From Streptococcus chenjunshii (GTDB taxonomy: Bacteria; Bacillota; Bacilli; Lactobacillales; Streptococcaceae): a stretch of 64,000 nt of DNA. Position numbers and translations under genes: made by a program. Positions 19,089 through 29,365 of this stretch are shown in pieces; the stretch's first letter is position 1; the number at the start of each line of letters is the position of its first letter. The DNA lies in assembly GCF_003086355.1 (NCBI RefSeq), contig NZ_CP031733.1, positions 558,001-622,000 of the forward strand, written 5' to 3'. The notes under the pieces are model-generated. The model made no database searches and was not told the origin of the DNA. It worked only from the letters and a program-made list of their open reading frames with translations.

Positions 19089-19829
19089 ATGACTATTATA
19101 ACCTCAAAAACGAATAATCTCATCAAAAAAACCAAAAAATTGCTGCAAAAAAAGCATCGCAGCCATTCTTACTTGATTGAAGGCTGGCATTTATTTACAG
19201 AGGCAGAGCAAGCAGGAGCTGTCTTTAACAATATTTTTGTGACTAGCGAACTGGCAGATAGGGTCAGAGGTTTTGAGCAGGTCAGGCTGGTGACAGAAGA
19301 TGTTTTAAAGACTTTAACAGAGTCCCCTTCTCCGCAGGGAATTGTAGCAGAAGTCGCTATGCCGGAGTCTGCTTTTCCTGATTGGACCGCCGGGCGTTTC
19401 TTACTTCTGGATGATATTCAGGATCCCGGCAATCTTGGGACTATGGTCCGAACTGCAGCTGCAGCAGGGCTTACAGGCGTTTTTATTTCTGAAAAATCAG
19501 CTGATATTTACAATCAAAAAACATTGCGGGCTATGCAGGGCAGCCATTTTTATATCCCTATTTACCGAACAAATCTTCTGGAGGTTTGTTCTCAGCTGCA
19601 GCAGCATGCTGTTCCTGTTTTTGCGACATCTCTGGCAAAGTCTGCTCTTGATTACCGCAAACTGCCTAAAACAGATAATTTTGCCTTTATAATGGGCAAT
19701 GAAGGTCAAGGAATTTCTGAACTGCTGCTGCAAAAGGCTGACCGGCTGGTTCATATCCCGATGCCGGGAGAAACAGAAAGTCTAAATGTCGCTGTTGCTG
19801 CCGGGATTATTATTTTCAGCTTAATTTAA
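19089..19829 (+). CDS. SpoU/TrmH-family RNA methyltransferase
   Basis: This 246-residue SPOUT enzyme has an N-terminal L30e-like substrate-binding part (about 1-95) and a catalytic knot domain with LLDDIQDPGNLGTMVRTAAAAG, FIMGNEGQG and IPMPGETESLNVAVAAGI. It methylates a ribose 2'-OH in tRNA or rRNA; the target cannot be read from the sequence. It is divergent from acyP, and its mRNA may be leaderless. The HD-domain gene follows within 40 bases. Confidence 0.9.
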   Translation: MTIITSKTNNLIKKTKKLLQKKHRSHSYLIEGWHLFTEAEQAGAVFNNIFVTSELADRVRGFEQVRLVTEDVLKTLTESPSPQGIVAEVAMPESAFPDWTAGRFLLLDDIQDPGNLGTMVRTAAAAGLTGVFISEKSADIYNQKTLRAMQGSHFYIPIYRTNLLEVCSQLQQHAVPVFATSLAKSALDYRKLPKTDNFAFIMGNEGQGISELLLQKADRLVHIPMPGETESLNVAVAAGIIIFSLI

Positions 19830-19865
19830 GAGAGTATGGTATAATAAAGCCAGAGGTGATTGAAT

Positions 19866-20369
19866 ATGAGGAATTATGAGCGAGACCAGGATTTTATGAA
19901 TCATGTTGGTCATTTGATCAGACATCCGCGTTTTCAAAAACTTGATGGGATTGTCCAGCATCAGCATTCGACCCGACTGGAGCATTCTATCAATGTCAGC
20001 TATACCAGTTTTCGGATTGCCAGAAAGTTGGGCTGGGATAAGAAAAGTACAGCCAGAGGAGCTCTGCTGCATGATTTTTTTTATTACGACTGGAGGGTCA
20101 CCAAATTTAACAAAAGCCATGCATGGGTTCACCCGCGTATCGCTGTGAAAAACGCCCGTAAACTGACCCAGCTGAATAAAAAAGAAGAAGATATTATTCT
20201 TAAACATATGTGGGGAGCAACGGTAGCTCCGCCTCGTTACAAAGAAGGCTATATAGTCACGATGGTTGACAAGTATTGGGCCATAAAAGAGGCGACAGTG
20301 CCTTTGCGAAAAGTTTGGCAGAAGCGCCGCCGCTTCAGTCGGAAATTCCTAGGCAGTCACAATCATTAG
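19866..20369 (+). CDS. HD-domain phosphohydrolase
   Basis: This 167-residue protein has the HD signature: H in [13 protein letters not shown] and the HD pair in [11 protein letters not shown]. These are metal-dependent phosphohydrolases; the substrate is unknown. Its own extended -10 (TGGTATAAT at 19837-19845) lies just ahead. ATG 19866 is chosen because AGAGGTG lies 7 bases upstream; the in-frame TTG at 19860 is too close to it. Confidence 0.85.
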   Translation: MRNYERDQDFMNHVGHLIRHPRFQKLDGIVQHQHSTRLEHSINVSYTSFRIARKLGWDKKSTARGALLHDFFYYDWRVTKFNKSHAWVHPRIAVKNARKLTQLNKKEEDIILKHMWGATVAPPRYKEGYIVTMVDKYWAIKEATVPLRKVWQKRRRFSRKFLGSHNH

Positions 20370-20385
20370 AAATGGAGATTTTAAT

Positions 20386-21075
20386 ATGAATGACAGTATC
20401 ATATATACACAAACAGACACAGGTTTAAACCGTTTTTTTGCTAAAATTTACAGTCTGGTTGGTATGGGAATCGGTTTATCTGCTCTAGTTTCAGCCTTGA
20501 TGCTCTACATTTTTACAGATAATATGATTACCTTGATGATCAACTATCCTTGGGTTTATTACGGTGCTATTTTTGCAGAATTGATTTTGGTTTTGGTTGC
20601 CAGCAGCGCTGCCCAAAAAAATACACCGGCCGCCCTTCCGCTTTTTTTAACTTACTCGGCTTTAAATGGCTTTACACTAAGCTTTATCATTGTAGCTTAT
20701 ACGCAAACAACGGTTTTGCAGGCTTTCTTGTCATCGGCAGCTGTTTTCTTTGTAATGGCTTTGATTGGGGTAACAACTAAAAAAGATTTATCTGGAATGG
20801 CTAAAGCTTTATTAGCTGGTCTGATTGGTATTATTGTTGCCAGCTTGATTAATCTTTTCATTGGCAGCGGTACGATGAGTTATATCATCAGTGTTGTGTC
20901 GGTTCTGATTTTCTCGGGTCTGATTGCCTATGATAACCAAAGAATCAAGCATGTCTACCAAGCAACAGGCGGCAATGCCGGTGATGGCTGGGCTGTATCT
21001 ATGGCGCTCAGTCTTTACCTTGATTTTATCAACCTGTTTCTCAATCTGCTGCGTCTGTTTGGCAATCGGAGGTAA
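20386..21075 (+). CDS. Bax inhibitor-1 (YbhL/YccA-like) membrane protein
   Basis: This 229-residue protein has about seven hydrophobic helices and the UPF0005/BI-1 ending [12 protein letters not shown]...[18 protein letters not shown]. Members are proton- or calcium-leak proteins or modulators of membrane proteases; the exact role is unknown here. It starts 17 bases after the HD gene, so the two are probably cotranscribed. A terminator follows. Confidence 0.9.
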   Translation: MNDSIIYTQTDTGLNRFFAKIYSLVGMGIGLSALVSALMLYIFTDNMITLMINYPWVYYGAIFAELILVLVASSAAQKNTPAALPLFLTYSALNGFTLSFIIVAYTQTTVLQAFLSSAAVFFVMALIGVTTKKDLSGMAKALLAGLIGIIVASLINLFIGSGTMSYIISVVSVLIFSGLIAYDNQRIKHVYQATGGNAGDGWAVSMALSLYLDFINLFLNLLRLFGNRR

Positions 21076-21108
21076 TAGCCTGCCTTAACAGGAGGGATAC
21101 AAGACTTT

Positions 21109-21148
21109 ATCCAAATAGCTGGAGCTTTTGCTTCGGTTATTTTTTTGC
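21109..21148 (+). terminator. Terminator after the BI-1 gene
   Basis: ATAGCTGGAGC pairs with GCTTCGGTTAT around TTTT and is followed by TTTTTTT. Confidence 0.8.
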
Positions 21149-21350
21149 AGAAAACGTTGCGTGTATTCTATAAACAGTTTATACATGGAAAAAGATGGAA
21201 GATCATCTGATACTGTAGTCAAACAGTCAATTATTGTAACGGTCTGGTTGAGTCTGACAATCTATATTAAACATGAGATGTTAAAAATTTTCATCATTCC
21301 TTTAATCATTTATGATATAATAGGGCTAATATTTTGTAATGGAGTCAAAA

Positions 21351-22595
21351 ATGAAAACACCTTTTATCAGTAAAGAACATTTAGATAAGATTGTCGCTGA
21401 ATTTCCTACACCTTTTCATCTTTATGACGAGAAAGGCATCCGTGAAAAAGCGCGTGCCCTAAATAAGGCTTTTTCCTGGAATAAGGGATTCAAAGAGTAT
21501 TTTGCTGTCAAAGCAACTCCAAACCCAACGATTTTAAAGATTTTGCAGGAGGAAAACTGCGGTGTTGACTGTGCAACTGAAGTCGAGTTGCTGATGAGCC
21601 ATAAGCTCGGCTTTACAGATATTATGTTTTCTTCAAATAATACACCGGCAGATGAATACCGCTATGCTCGAAAAATTGGCGCGATTATTAATCTGGATGC
21701 TTATGAGGATATCGCTTTTCTTAAAGAAAGCGCCGGTCTTCCTGAAACAATTTCCCTGCGCTACAACCCGGGCGGTGTCTTTGCTTTAGGCACTGATATT
21801 ATGGATCATCCTGAGGAATCAAAATTTGGTATGACTAAGGCACAATTACTGCAAGGTTTTAAAGAATTAAAGGCTGCAGGGGTCAAAGAGTTTGGTCTGC
21901 ATTCGTTTTTAGCTTCCAATACAGTGACCAACGACTATTACTCAACATTAGCAAGTGAGCTGTTTGAATTAGCTGTCGAAATAAAAAACAAAGTAGGTAT
22001 TGAGCTGAGTTTTATTAACCTTTCAGGCGGTGTGGGGGTCAATTATTTGCCGGAGCAAAAAGCCAATGATATTGCCTTGATTGGTCAAAAAGTGCATCAG
22101 GTTTTTGATACTGTTTTACAGCCAGCCGGTTTGGGGCATCTTAAAATTTTTACAGAGCTTGGTCGCTTTATGCTGGCACCTCACGGGCTTTTGGTGACCA
22201 GAGTGCACCATCGTAAAAAGACTTATCGTGATTATGTGGGAGTAGATGCTTCAGCTGTTAATCTGCTGCGTCCGGCTATGTATGGTTCTTATCATCATAT
22301 TACCAATATGACGAATCCTCAAGGGGAACCGGAAGTTGTGGATGTTGTCGGTTCGCTTTGTGAAAATAATGATAAATTTGCTGTAGGGCGTGAACTTCCG
22401 CAGGTTCGAATAGGGGACTTGCTTGTGATTCACGATACTGGAGCTCATGGTTTTTCGATGGGCTACCAGTATAACGGCCGTCTGCGTTCGGCAGAAATTC
22501 TTTATCAGGAAGATGGTCAGGCAAAAATGATTCGCCGGGCTGAAAAACCTGAAGATTACTTTGCCACCCTTTACGGCTTTAATTTTGAAGAATAA
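21351..22595 (+). CDS. lysA: Diaminopimelate decarboxylase
   Basis: This 414-residue PLP enzyme of the alanine-racemase/ODC fold makes L-lysine from meso-DAP. The PLP lysine is in YFAVKATPNP (about residue 47), with a Gly-rich SGGVG phosphate loop, a TELGR motif, and CENND (the C-E-x-x-D element) near 347. A carboxynorspermidine decarboxylase is the alternative, but the length and the MKTPFIS start resemble streptococcal LysA. ATG 21351 follows GGAG by 6 bases; ATG 21339 overlaps that site. A TGATATAAT promoter lies just upstream. Confidence 0.85.
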   Translation: MKTPFISKEHLDKIVAEFPTPFHLYDEKGIREKARALNKAFSWNKGFKEYFAVKATPNPTILKILQEENCGVDCATEVELLMSHKLGFTDIMFSSNNTPADEYRYARKIGAIINLDAYEDIAFLKESAGLPETISLRYNPGGVFALGTDIMDHPEESKFGMTKAQLLQGFKELKAAGVKEFGLHSFLASNTVTNDYYSTLASELFELAVEIKNKVGIELSFINLSGGVGVNYLPEQKANDIALIGQKVHQVFDTVLQPAGLGHLKIFTELGRFMLAPHGLLVTRVHHRKKTYRDYVGVDASAVNLLRPAMYGSYHHITNMTNPQGEPEVVDVVGSLCENNDKFAVGRELPQVRIGDLLVIHDTGAHGFSMGYQYNGRLRSAEILYQEDGQAKMIRRAEKPEDYFATLYGFNFEE

Positions 22596-22766
22596 CTGCC
22601 TGCATTATAACTTTAAGCTATTTTGCTTTGATTTTGTTACGTTTTTTCTATATTGAAGAGTAGACCTTGGCTTTGAATTTTAAAGAGCATAAGAGGACAA
22701 TTATTTGTAAAGCACTTTCATTTCTGCTATAATAAGTGGTGTAAAAAATGTAGGAGAGAAAACTGT

Positions 22767-23009
22767 ATGACGACTTTTGTTTGGATTTTATTGATTATTA
22801 TTGCTTTAGGGGCCGGCTTAGTTGGCGGCGTTTTTATTGCACGAAAGCAAATTGAAAAGGAAATCGGGGAACATCCGCGCCTGACTCCAGATGCTATTCG
22901 TGAGATGATGAGCCAAATGGGGCAAAAACCAAATGAAGCTAAGATTCAGCAAACGTATCGAAATATCATCAAACAGTCAAAGGCAGCTCAGGCTAAAGGT
23001 AAAAAATAA
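22767..23009 (+). CDS. YneF-like small membrane protein (UPF0154)
   Basis: This 80-residue protein has one N-terminal transmembrane helix (about 4-26) and a cytoplasmic tail with [26 protein letters not shown], the UPF0154 signature. Function is unknown. A TGCTATAAT promoter (about 22727) and GGAGAG ribosome-binding site precede it. Confidence 0.87.
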   Translation: MTTFVWILLIIIALGAGLVGGVFIARKQIEKEIGEHPRLTPDAIREMMSQMGQKPNEAKIQQTYRNIIKQSKAAQAKGKK

Positions 23010-23227
23010 TTTTTTACGGCTGATTTGAAAGGATTATCTTAAATATAAAATTGGGAACAGGCAAGCTGGTTTTATTTTAGAGTAAAGGTTTTGCTGTTTT
23101 TATGGCCTCCTCTGTTGACCAATTGTTTAGAGCAATTATATTGTGGGCAGAATTGATTTTACGAAAATAACAGGACCGTTATTTTTAGCCTTTGGTTACA
23201 GAGCCCTGTTTATTTATCAAAACTAAG

Positions 23228-23256
23228 GGAAAAGGTCCGTTGGGCCTTTTTGGTTT
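23228..23256 (+). terminator. Terminator in the yneF-murI gap
   Basis: AAAAGGTCC and GGGCCTTTTT pair around GTT. The preceding bases 23010-23227 hold no recognisable gene. Confidence 0.65.
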
Positions 23257-23269
23257 TTATGGCGGAAAA

Positions 23270-23290
23270 GCAGCGGCCTTTGTATCTTGA
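23270..23290 (+). repeat. Stray right end of the hairpin repeat
   Basis: AGCGGCCTTTGTATCTTG stands alone just before a full copy, as if an upstream tandem copy had been deleted. Confidence 0.6.
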
Positions 23291-23501
23291 TGAATTGAAC
23301 ACGGCCTAAAATCCTAATGAAAAAGAGACGTGCCATCAGGTGCAGACTTCATAGTTAGCTAGCCGTAGCTGACTGAAGGCTTTGTCGTCTTAACAGCCGA
23401 CCGCACCCTTCTAGTCATCTTGGCAGAGGGGCGTCTGCGAAATCACAGATTTCCGGACTTACCGTCTTTTCATACGGATTTCTTCACGGCCTTTGTATCT
23501 T
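23291..23501 (+). repeat. Modular hairpin repeat in the murI leader
   Basis: Ends are intact, arms are ATCCTAATGAAAAAG and CTTTTCATACGGAT, and the loop is the long cassette. TATCTT ends 3-4 bases before the AGGA ribosome-binding site of murI. Confidence 0.87.
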
Positions 23502-23514
23502 GTTAGGAATAGTT

Positions 23515-24315
23515 ATGGATAATAGACCGATTGGTTTTTTAGATTCAGGTGTGGGTGGGCTGACAGTAGTTCGGGAGCTGATGCGTCAACTTCCTCATGA
23601 AGAAATTGTCTATATCGGCGATTCAGCCCGTACGCCTTACGGCCCGCGTCCTGCTGAACAGATTCGGCAGTATACATGGGAGCTGGTGCAGTTTCTTTTA
23701 ACGAAAAATGTAAAAATGATTGTTTTTGCCTGTAATACAGCAACGGCAGTTGCTTGGGAAGAGGTTAAAGAGAAACTTGATATTCCGGTATTAGGAGTTA
23801 TACTGCCGGGATCGAGCGCCGCGATTAAGTCAACTGTTAAGGGGAAAATAGGGGTTATCGGCACTCCGATGACCGTCCAGTCTGACATTTATAAGCATAA
23901 AATTAACTTACTGGCACCGCAGATGGAGGTCATCAGTTTAGCCTGCCCTAAGTTTGTTCCGATAGTAGAGTCAAATGAAATTTTTTCCAGTGTTGCTAAA
24001 AAAATTGTTTATGAAACGTTGGCTCCTCTGTCCGGTCGAGTGGATACTTTGGTTTTAGGCTGTACTCACTATCCCCTGCTGCGTCCCTTGATTCAAAATG
24101 CGATGGGACAGGACGTTAAATTGATTGACAGCGGTGCAGAGTGTGTCCGCGATATCTCGGTTCTTTTGAATTATTTTCAAATTAACCGCAGACGTGAATT
24201 AGCAGATGAAAGGCCGGTTCACCGTTTTTTCACAACGGCCGGCCGCGAAAACTTTAAAGACATTGCTGACAACTGGCTGGGGCAAAAAATAGAGGTGGAG
24301 CATGTAAAGCTATGA
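23515..24315 (+). CDS. murI: Glutamate racemase
   Basis: This 266-residue enzyme makes D-glutamate for peptidoglycan. The two catalytic cysteines are in VFACNTATA and LGCTHYP, and the start carries [16 protein letters not shown] 23515 is chosen over the in-frame TTG 23500, which lies in the repeat. It begins a nine-gene string through yidD; its stop overlaps the start of rdgB by 4 bases. Confidence 0.95.
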   Translation: MDNRPIGFLDSGVGGLTVVRELMRQLPHEEIVYIGDSARTPYGPRPAEQIRQYTWELVQFLLTKNVKMIVFACNTATAVAWEEVKEKLDIPVLGVILPGSSAAIKSTVKGKIGVIGTPMTVQSDIYKHKINLLAPQMEVISLACPKFVPIVESNEIFSSVAKKIVYETLAPLSGRVDTLVLGCTHYPLLRPLIQNAMGQDVKLIDSGAECVRDISVLLNYFQINRRRELADERPVHRFFTTAGRENFKDIADNWLGQKIEVEHVKL

Positions 24316-25295
24316 GTGACAGAATTTATGAATATAAAGACGATAAAGACTGGTTTATTGGCCGATGGACAGGAAGTTTTTCCTTTGGCGGTTTCATCCC
24401 TTTAAGTGAGGAAATTCTGAGGATTCAGTATAATCTGTCAGGATTTCTTCCGGTCAGGGGAAACAAAGCTTCAGCTGCTGACAATATTCAGCTACTGCGT
24501 TTCAGCTCCCCTTTTCGTCTGCTGGCTTTCATTGCCGAGATGATTAATCAGGAATTAGACCGCCACTTGGAAGTTAAGCAGCATCAAGGAGCTGTTTTGC
24601 TTATAGAAGAAGGACAGCTTTTAATGGTTCACCTGCCCCAATCCGGTTTAGCTGTGTCTGCCTTTTTTACTGCAGACTCTTTTGGAGATACTGTCCTTAT
24701 TGCGACACATAATGAAGGTAAAACCAAGGAATTTTCAGATATGTTTGCTAAAATGGGACTTAAGGTAGAAAATCTGAACAATTACCCCGATTTACCGGAG
24801 GTTGCTGAAACAGGAACTACTTTTGAAGAGAACGCCCGCTTAAAAGCAGAAACGATTTCCGAACTTACCGGAAAAACGGTTTTGGCAGATGATTCAGGTT
24901 TGAAAGTAGATGTTTTAGGAGGACTTCCTGGGGTGTGGTCAGCTCGTTTTTCCGGTTCCGATGCTGATGATGAGTCAAATAATCGTAAGCTTTTGCACGA
25001 GCTGGCTATGGTTTTTGAAGAAAAAGACCGCTCCGCACAGTTTCATACGACTTTAGCTGTGGCGGCGCCGGGGAAGGACAGTCTGATAGTAGAAGCTGAC
25101 TGGCCAGGGTATATTGCCCTGCAGCCTAAAGGAAAAAATGGTTTTGGCTATGATCCTTTATTTTTAGTTGGAGAAACAGGGCGGACGGCCGCAGAGCTGT
25201 CAAGTGCAGAGAAAAATCAGGTATCACACAGGGCTTTAGCCGTTAAAAAGCTGATGGAGGTGTTTCCAGAATGGCAAGCAAAACATTCATTGTAA
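24312..25295 (+). CDS. rdgB: dITP/XTP pyrophosphatase with N-terminal extension
   Basis: This 327-residue protein's last about 195 residues are the RdgB/HAM1 domain ([39 protein letters not shown]), which removes ITP/XTP from the nucleotide pool. The first about 130 residues are an extra domain of unknown role seen in streptococcal relatives. It overlaps murI by 4 and yfcE by 25 bases. Confidence 0.92.
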   Translation: MSDRIYEYKDDKDWFIGRWTGSFSFGGFIPLSEEILRIQYNLSGFLPVRGNKASAADNIQLLRFSSPFRLLAFIAEMINQELDRHLEVKQHQGAVLLIEEGQLLMVHLPQSGLAVSAFFTADSFGDTVLIATHNEGKTKEFSDMFAKMGLKVENLNNYPDLPEVAETGTTFEENARLKAETISELTGKTVLADDSGLKVDVLGGLPGVWSARFSGSDADDESNNRKLLHELAMVFEEKDRSAQFHTTLAVAAPGKDSLIVEADWPGYIALQPKGKNGFGYDPLFLVGETGRTAAELSSAEKNQVSHRALAVKKLMEVFPEWQAKHSL

Positions 25296-25792
25296 TGAGC
25301 GACTCTCACGGTGACCGTGAAATTGTTAGAGATATTAAGGAACGCTACTTGGGAAAAGCAGATGCCATTTTCCATAATGGTGATTCTGAACTGCCAAGTT
25401 CAGACAGCATTTGGGACGGTATTTATGTCGTAGCCGGAAATTGTGATTATGACAGCGGTTATCCCAATAATCTGGTCCTCCCTTTCTCTAATTTTACAGT
25501 TGCTCAGACTCACGGCCATCTCTATCATATTAATTTTACCTGGGATAACTTGATTTATTTCGCACAGGAAGCGGCAGCAGATATCTGTTTGTATGGGCAT
25601 CTTCATCGGCCTGCTGCCTGGCAGGAAGAAGGTATCGTTTTTATCAATCCCGGCAGTGTTCTACAGCCGCGCGGGGAAATCAATGAAAAGCTGTATGCCA
25701 AACTGGTTATTGATGATGATACCATTAAAGTCACTTATTATACGCGTGAGCATCAGCTCTACCCAGCACTTTCAAAGGAATTTATACGATGA
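25271..25792 (+). CDS. YfcE-type metallophosphodiesterase
   Basis: This 173-residue calcineurin-like protein has the metal-binding set [27 protein letters not shown] and YGHLHRP. It hydrolyses phosphodiesters in vitro in relatives; the cellular substrate is unknown. It overlaps both neighbours and so is translationally coupled in the murI operon. Confidence 0.9.
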   Translation: MASKTFIVMSDSHGDREIVRDIKERYLGKADAIFHNGDSELPSSDSIWDGIYVVAGNCDYDSGYPNNLVLPFSNFTVAQTHGHLYHINFTWDNLIYFAQEAAADICLYGHLHRPAAWQEEGIVFINPGSVLQPRGEINEKLYAKLVIDDDTIKVTYYTREHQLYPALSKEFIR

Positions 25793-26253
25793 TTGCTAAA
25801 GAATTTGAAGACTTTTTGTTGAATCAGCTGGACAGTTACTTGATACCTGCGGATGAACTGGCTATCTTTATTGATACCCATAATGCAGACCATGTTATGC
25901 TTCTGCTGGTTAATAATGGCTATGCCCGCGTACCTGTGATTACCAAAGATAAAAACTATGTTGGGACAATCAGTATAGCTGACATTATGGCTTATCAGGC
26001 GGAGCAGCAGCTGACAGAAGCAGAATTAGCTCAGACTGACATTGCTTACATGGTTAATACTCGGATTGATACTATTAGCGACCATTCTGATTTAACAGAA
26101 ATTATGCATAAATTAGTTGATAATCCGTTTTTGCCTGTTGTTGACAATTCAGATGTTTTTGCCGGCATTATCACGCGCAAATCCATTTTGAAAGCTGTCA
26201 ACAGTCTTTTACATAACTTTACGGACTTTTATACAATAACGCCTCATGAATGA
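25789..26253 (+). CDS. cbpB: CBS-pair protein (CbpB/DarB-like)
   Basis: This 154-residue protein consists of two CBS motifs (LVNNGYARVPVITKDKNYVGTISIADI; NPFLPVVDNSDVFAGIITRKSIL). Relatives CbpB/DarB bind cyclic di-AMP and, when free of it, stimulate the Rel (p)ppGpp synthase. That role here is inferred from family and size. It is coupled by overlap to yfcE and the XerD-like gene. Confidence 0.8.
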   Translation: MIAKEFEDFLLNQLDSYLIPADELAIFIDTHNADHVMLLLVNNGYARVPVITKDKNYVGTISIADIMAYQAEQQLTEAELAQTDIAYMVNTRIDTISDHSDLTEIMHKLVDNPFLPVVDNSDVFAGIITRKSILKAVNSLLHNFTDFYTITPHE

Positions 26254-26989
26254 TTTAATCGCAGCTTTTGTAGCCAGCAAATCTCTCTCTTTAAATTCGC
26301 AAAAATCTTATTATTACGATTTGCAGCAGTTCAGCCAGACTGTCGGCAGCCGTATTAATAAAGAACGGCTGGCCTTGTATGAACAGTCTTTGTCCGGTCT
26401 GAAAGTTTCAGCAAAAAAACGAAAAATTTCTGCGGTCAACCAATTTTTATATTTCCTCTATACTAATCAAAAACTTGAGCATTTTTACAGGCTGCAGGTC
26501 AAGGATAAGCTGCCGCCTCGAACGGCAGTGCCCGCCCTGCTGGATTTTGCCTGTTTTTATCAGAGGAGTCAGAATGCCTGCGGACAGCTAATTGCTCTGC
26601 TGATTATTGAGACCGGTCTGTCCCCTGCTGAAATTCAAAGGCTGACAGTCAAAAATATCGATACTGCCCTAAAGGTTTTGCGTGTTGATAAAGCCGGTTT
26701 TGTTCGGATTATTGAATTTTCTGACAAGCTGCTGCCTTTTTTAGTGGCATTTTCTACCGGTGATAAAACCTATCTCTTTGAACATCAGGGCTCCGTTTAT
26801 TCCCGCCAGTGGTTTTTTAACCAGCTGAAAGCCTATTTGTCCGAGATTGGCCAGTCGGAATTAACAGCCCAGGCTTTGCGGGAACAGTTTATTCTTGCGC
26901 AGAAAGCTAAGGGTAAAACACCGGCTCAGCTCAGCCGCAGTATGGGACTCAAAAGCCCATTGACTTTGGAGAAATATTATAAAGACTGA
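26246..26989 (+). CDS. XerD-like tyrosine recombinase relative, probably not catalytic
   Basis: This 247-residue protein is the streptococcal XerD-like protein encoded just before scpA. The C-terminal core is recognisable ([25 protein letters not shown]) but the first catalytic Arg position (GLR in Xer proteins) reads GLS and the box-II His/Arg segment is altered. A terminal Tyr remains. Chromosome dimer resolution in streptococci is done by XerS, so a structural or regulatory role beside the Scp condensin genes is more likely. Confidence 0.82.
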   Translation: MNDLIAAFVASKSLSLNSQKSYYYDLQQFSQTVGSRINKERLALYEQSLSGLKVSAKKRKISAVNQFLYFLYTNQKLEHFYRLQVKDKLPPRTAVPALLDFACFYQRSQNACGQLIALLIIETGLSPAEIQRLTVKNIDTALKVLRVDKAGFVRIIEFSDKLLPFLVAFSTGDKTYLFEHQGSVYSRQWFFNQLKAYLSEIGQSELTAQALREQFILAQKAKGKTPAQLSRSMGLKSPLTLEKYYKD

Positions 26990-27693
26990 TGGATATAAAA
27001 CTAAAAGATTTTGAAGGCCCTTTGGATTTACTTTTGCATTTGGTTTCAAAATATGAGATGGATATTTACGATGTACCGATTGTTGAAGTGATTGAGCAGT
27101 ATTTAGATTATATTGAAACTCTGCAGGCAATGAAGCTGGAGATCGCTGGAGATTATATGGTCATGGCCAGCCAGCTTATGCTGATAAAAAGCCGCAAGCT
27201 CCTGCCAAAAGTTGCTGAACCGGCAGTTGAGGAAGAGGATCCGGAGCTGGAGCTGCTGAGCCAGATTGAGGAGTATCGGCGCTTTAAAGCTTTAAGTGAT
27301 GAATTGGCTCTTCAGCATGAAAAACGGGCTGTCTTTTACAGCAAACCCAAAGAAGAGCTGATTTTTGAGGATGCTGTCCTGAGGCAGGATAAATCTGCAA
27401 TGGATCTTTTTCTGGCCTTTTCACAAGTCATTTCAGCCAAACAAGAAGAATTAAAAAACAGTCATACCGTAATTGAAAAGGATGACTATCGGATTGAGGA
27501 TATGATGGCTTTGCTGAACAGCCGTTTAGATAAAGAACCTGCCCTAGCCCTGACTGCTGTCTTTGCTGACTGCGGCAGCCTGCAGGAGGCGATTACACTT
27601 TTTTTAGCTGCACTTGAATTAATTAAGCTTCAGCATATTAATGTGGAACAGGAAGCTAATTTTGGCCGGATTATTTTACGAAAAGGAGCCTAG
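26989..27693 (+). CDS. scpA: Segregation and condensation protein A
   Basis: This 234-residue kleisin subunit of SMC-ScpAB has the ScpA start [28 protein letters not shown] and a C-terminal winged-helix. It bridges SMC heads and organises the chromosome. The ATG shares its A with the preceding TGA, showing translational coupling to the XerD-like gene. Confidence 0.95.
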   Translation: MDIKLKDFEGPLDLLLHLVSKYEMDIYDVPIVEVIEQYLDYIETLQAMKLEIAGDYMVMASQLMLIKSRKLLPKVAEPAVEEEDPELELLSQIEEYRRFKALSDELALQHEKRAVFYSKPKEELIFEDAVLRQDKSAMDLFLAFSQVISAKQEELKNSHTVIEKDDYRIEDMMALLNSRLDKEPALALTAVFADCGSLQEAITLFLAALELIKLQHINVEQEANFGRIILRKGA

Positions 27694-27699
27694 AAAAGG

Positions 27700-28248
27700 A
27701 TGACTTATTTATCTCAAATTGAGGCTTTGCTGTTTGTCGCCGGCGAAGATGGGCTGAGCTTGAGAGATTTAGCTGTTCTGCTTGATCTGTCGCCGACTGC
27801 GCTGCAGCAGCAGTTAGAAAAATTAGAGCAGAGATACCAAAAAGATGAAAACAGCAGTCTCTGCCTGAAAGAAACGGCAAAGACATATAAACTGGTCACT
27901 AAGCCTGCATTTGCAGATGTATTGAGGAAATATGCCAGAGCTCCGATTAATCAAAGTTTGTCCCGTGCAAGCTTAGAAGTTCTGTCTATTATCGCTTATA
28001 AGCAGCCTCTGACCCGTATTGAAATTGACGATATCCGCGGGGTGAATTCCAGCGGTGCGCTGAGCAAGCTTCAGGCTTTTGGTTTAATTCAGGAAGTTGG
28101 GAAGAAAGAAGTTCTAGGCCGCCCCAACCTTTATGCTACGACAGATTATTTCTTAGATTATATGGGAATCAATCATTTAGAAGAGCTTCCGGATATTTCC
28201 GGTATTGAAATTAAAGATGAAGAAACTGCACTTTTTACTCAGGCTTGA
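27700..28248 (+). CDS. scpB: Segregation and condensation protein B
   Basis: This 182-residue protein has two winged-helix domains with the ScpB signatures [35 protein letters not shown] and [15 protein letters not shown]. It dimerises and binds ScpA in the SMC complex. It begins 6 bases after scpA. Confidence 0.95.
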   Translation: MTYLSQIEALLFVAGEDGLSLRDLAVLLDLSPTALQQQLEKLEQRYQKDENSSLCLKETAKTYKLVTKPAFADVLRKYARAPINQSLSRASLEVLSIIAYKQPLTRIEIDDIRGVNSSGALSKLQAFGLIQEVGKKEVLGRPNLYATTDYFLDYMGINHLEELPDISGIEIKDEETALFTQA

Positions 28249-28277
28249 CTCAGTAACAGAAACAGAAGGACAAGATC

Positions 28278-29003
28278 ATGAGAATTAATAAATATATCGC
28301 CCATGCCGGTCTGGCAAGCCGAAGGAAGGCCGAAGAGCTGATTAAAGAGGGGGTAGTGACCCTTAACGGACAGGTTGTAACAGAATTGGCAACCCTTGTT
28401 AAATCCGGTGATCAGGTTGCTGTCAAAGGGCAGCCAATCTATAATGAAGAAAAGGTCTATTATCTCCTTAATAAACCGCGGGGGACAATTTCCAGTGTTT
28501 CTGATGAAAAAGGCCGCAAAACGGTTGTTGAGCTCTTACCTGAGGTCAAGGAACGCATATACCCCGTCGGCCGCTTGGACTGGGATACGTCCGGTCTGCT
28601 GCTGCTGACAAATGATGGTGATTTTACCGATAAAATGATTCATCCGCGCAATAAAATTAATAAAGTCTATTCGGCGCGCTTACAAGGCATTGCTACTAAA
28701 GAAAAACTGCGTCCCCTTACGAAGGGACTTGAAATTGACGGACAAAAAACAGCACCTGCACGTTACCGCATTGTGAAAACGGATGCTGAGAAGAAGCGTT
28801 CAGTGGTTGAGCTGACCATTCATGAAGGCCGTAACCATCAGGTAAAAAAAATGTTTGAAGCTGTCGGGCTTCCGGTTGAAAAACTTTCAAGAGTGCAGTT
28901 TGGCAGTCTTGATTTAAAGGGGGTAAAACCGGGAGAATTCCGCCGTCTCAGCAAAAAAGAGGTCAGCCGACTCTATAATCTGGCTGTTAACAGCAGCCAA
29001 TGA
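28278..29003 (+). CDS. rluB: 23S rRNA pseudouridine synthase RluB-type
   Basis: This 241-residue protein has an N-terminal S4 domain ([22 protein letters not shown]) and a catalytic domain with [18 protein letters not shown] containing the catalytic Asp. It modifies a uridine of 23S rRNA near the peptidyl-transferase centre, by family. Its last bases overlap the yidD start. Confidence 0.93.
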   Translation: MRINKYIAHAGLASRRKAEELIKEGVVTLNGQVVTELATLVKSGDQVAVKGQPIYNEEKVYYLLNKPRGTISSVSDEKGRKTVVELLPEVKERIYPVGRLDWDTSGLLLLTNDGDFTDKMIHPRNKINKVYSARLQGIATKEKLRPLTKGLEIDGQKTAPARYRIVKTDAEKKRSVVELTIHEGRNHQVKKMFEAVGLPVEKLSRVQFGSLDLKGVKPGEFRRLSKKEVSRLYNLAVNSSQ

Positions 29004-29254
29004 TTAAAACAGCGCTTATTAGCTTAGTCCGTCTGTATCAAACCTATATTTCCCCGCTTTTCCCCGCTTCCTGCCGCTACCGGCCGACCTGCTCAAACTA
29101 TATGATTGAAGCGATTGAAAAACATGGTTTTAAAGGGGTTCTCATGGGTCTGGCCCGTATTTTACGCTGCCATCCCTTTGTTCAAGGCGGGAAAGACCCG
29201 GTTCCGGATCATTTCAGTTTCAGAAGAAACCGCAAGGAGTCATCAAAAGAATAA
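29000..29254 (+). CDS. yidD: YidD membrane protein insertion efficiency factor
   Basis: This 84-residue protein has the family core [31 protein letters not shown] and ends in a basic tail. It aids YidC-dependent insertion. It ends the murI operon; a strong terminator starts 3 bases after the stop and also serves trkH from the other side. Confidence 0.93.
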   Translation: MIKTALISLVRLYQTYISPLFPASCRYRPTCSNYMIEAIEKHGFKGVLMGLARILRCHPFVQGGKDPVPDHFSFRRNRKESSKE

Positions 29255-29294
29255 GCAAATCCCCACAGGACAGCGTCCTGTGGGGATTTTTAAA
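29255..29294. terminator. Bidirectional terminator between yidD and trkH
   Basis: AAATCCCCACAGGAC pairs with GTCCTGTGGGGATTTTT. A and T runs on both sides let it act for both strands. Confidence 0.88.
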
Positions 29295-29365
29295 GCATTT
29301 TTAGCGAGGGACACCCCCGGTATAATCTGTCAGTATTTGTTGATAGCAGCTTTATCAAAGAGCTT

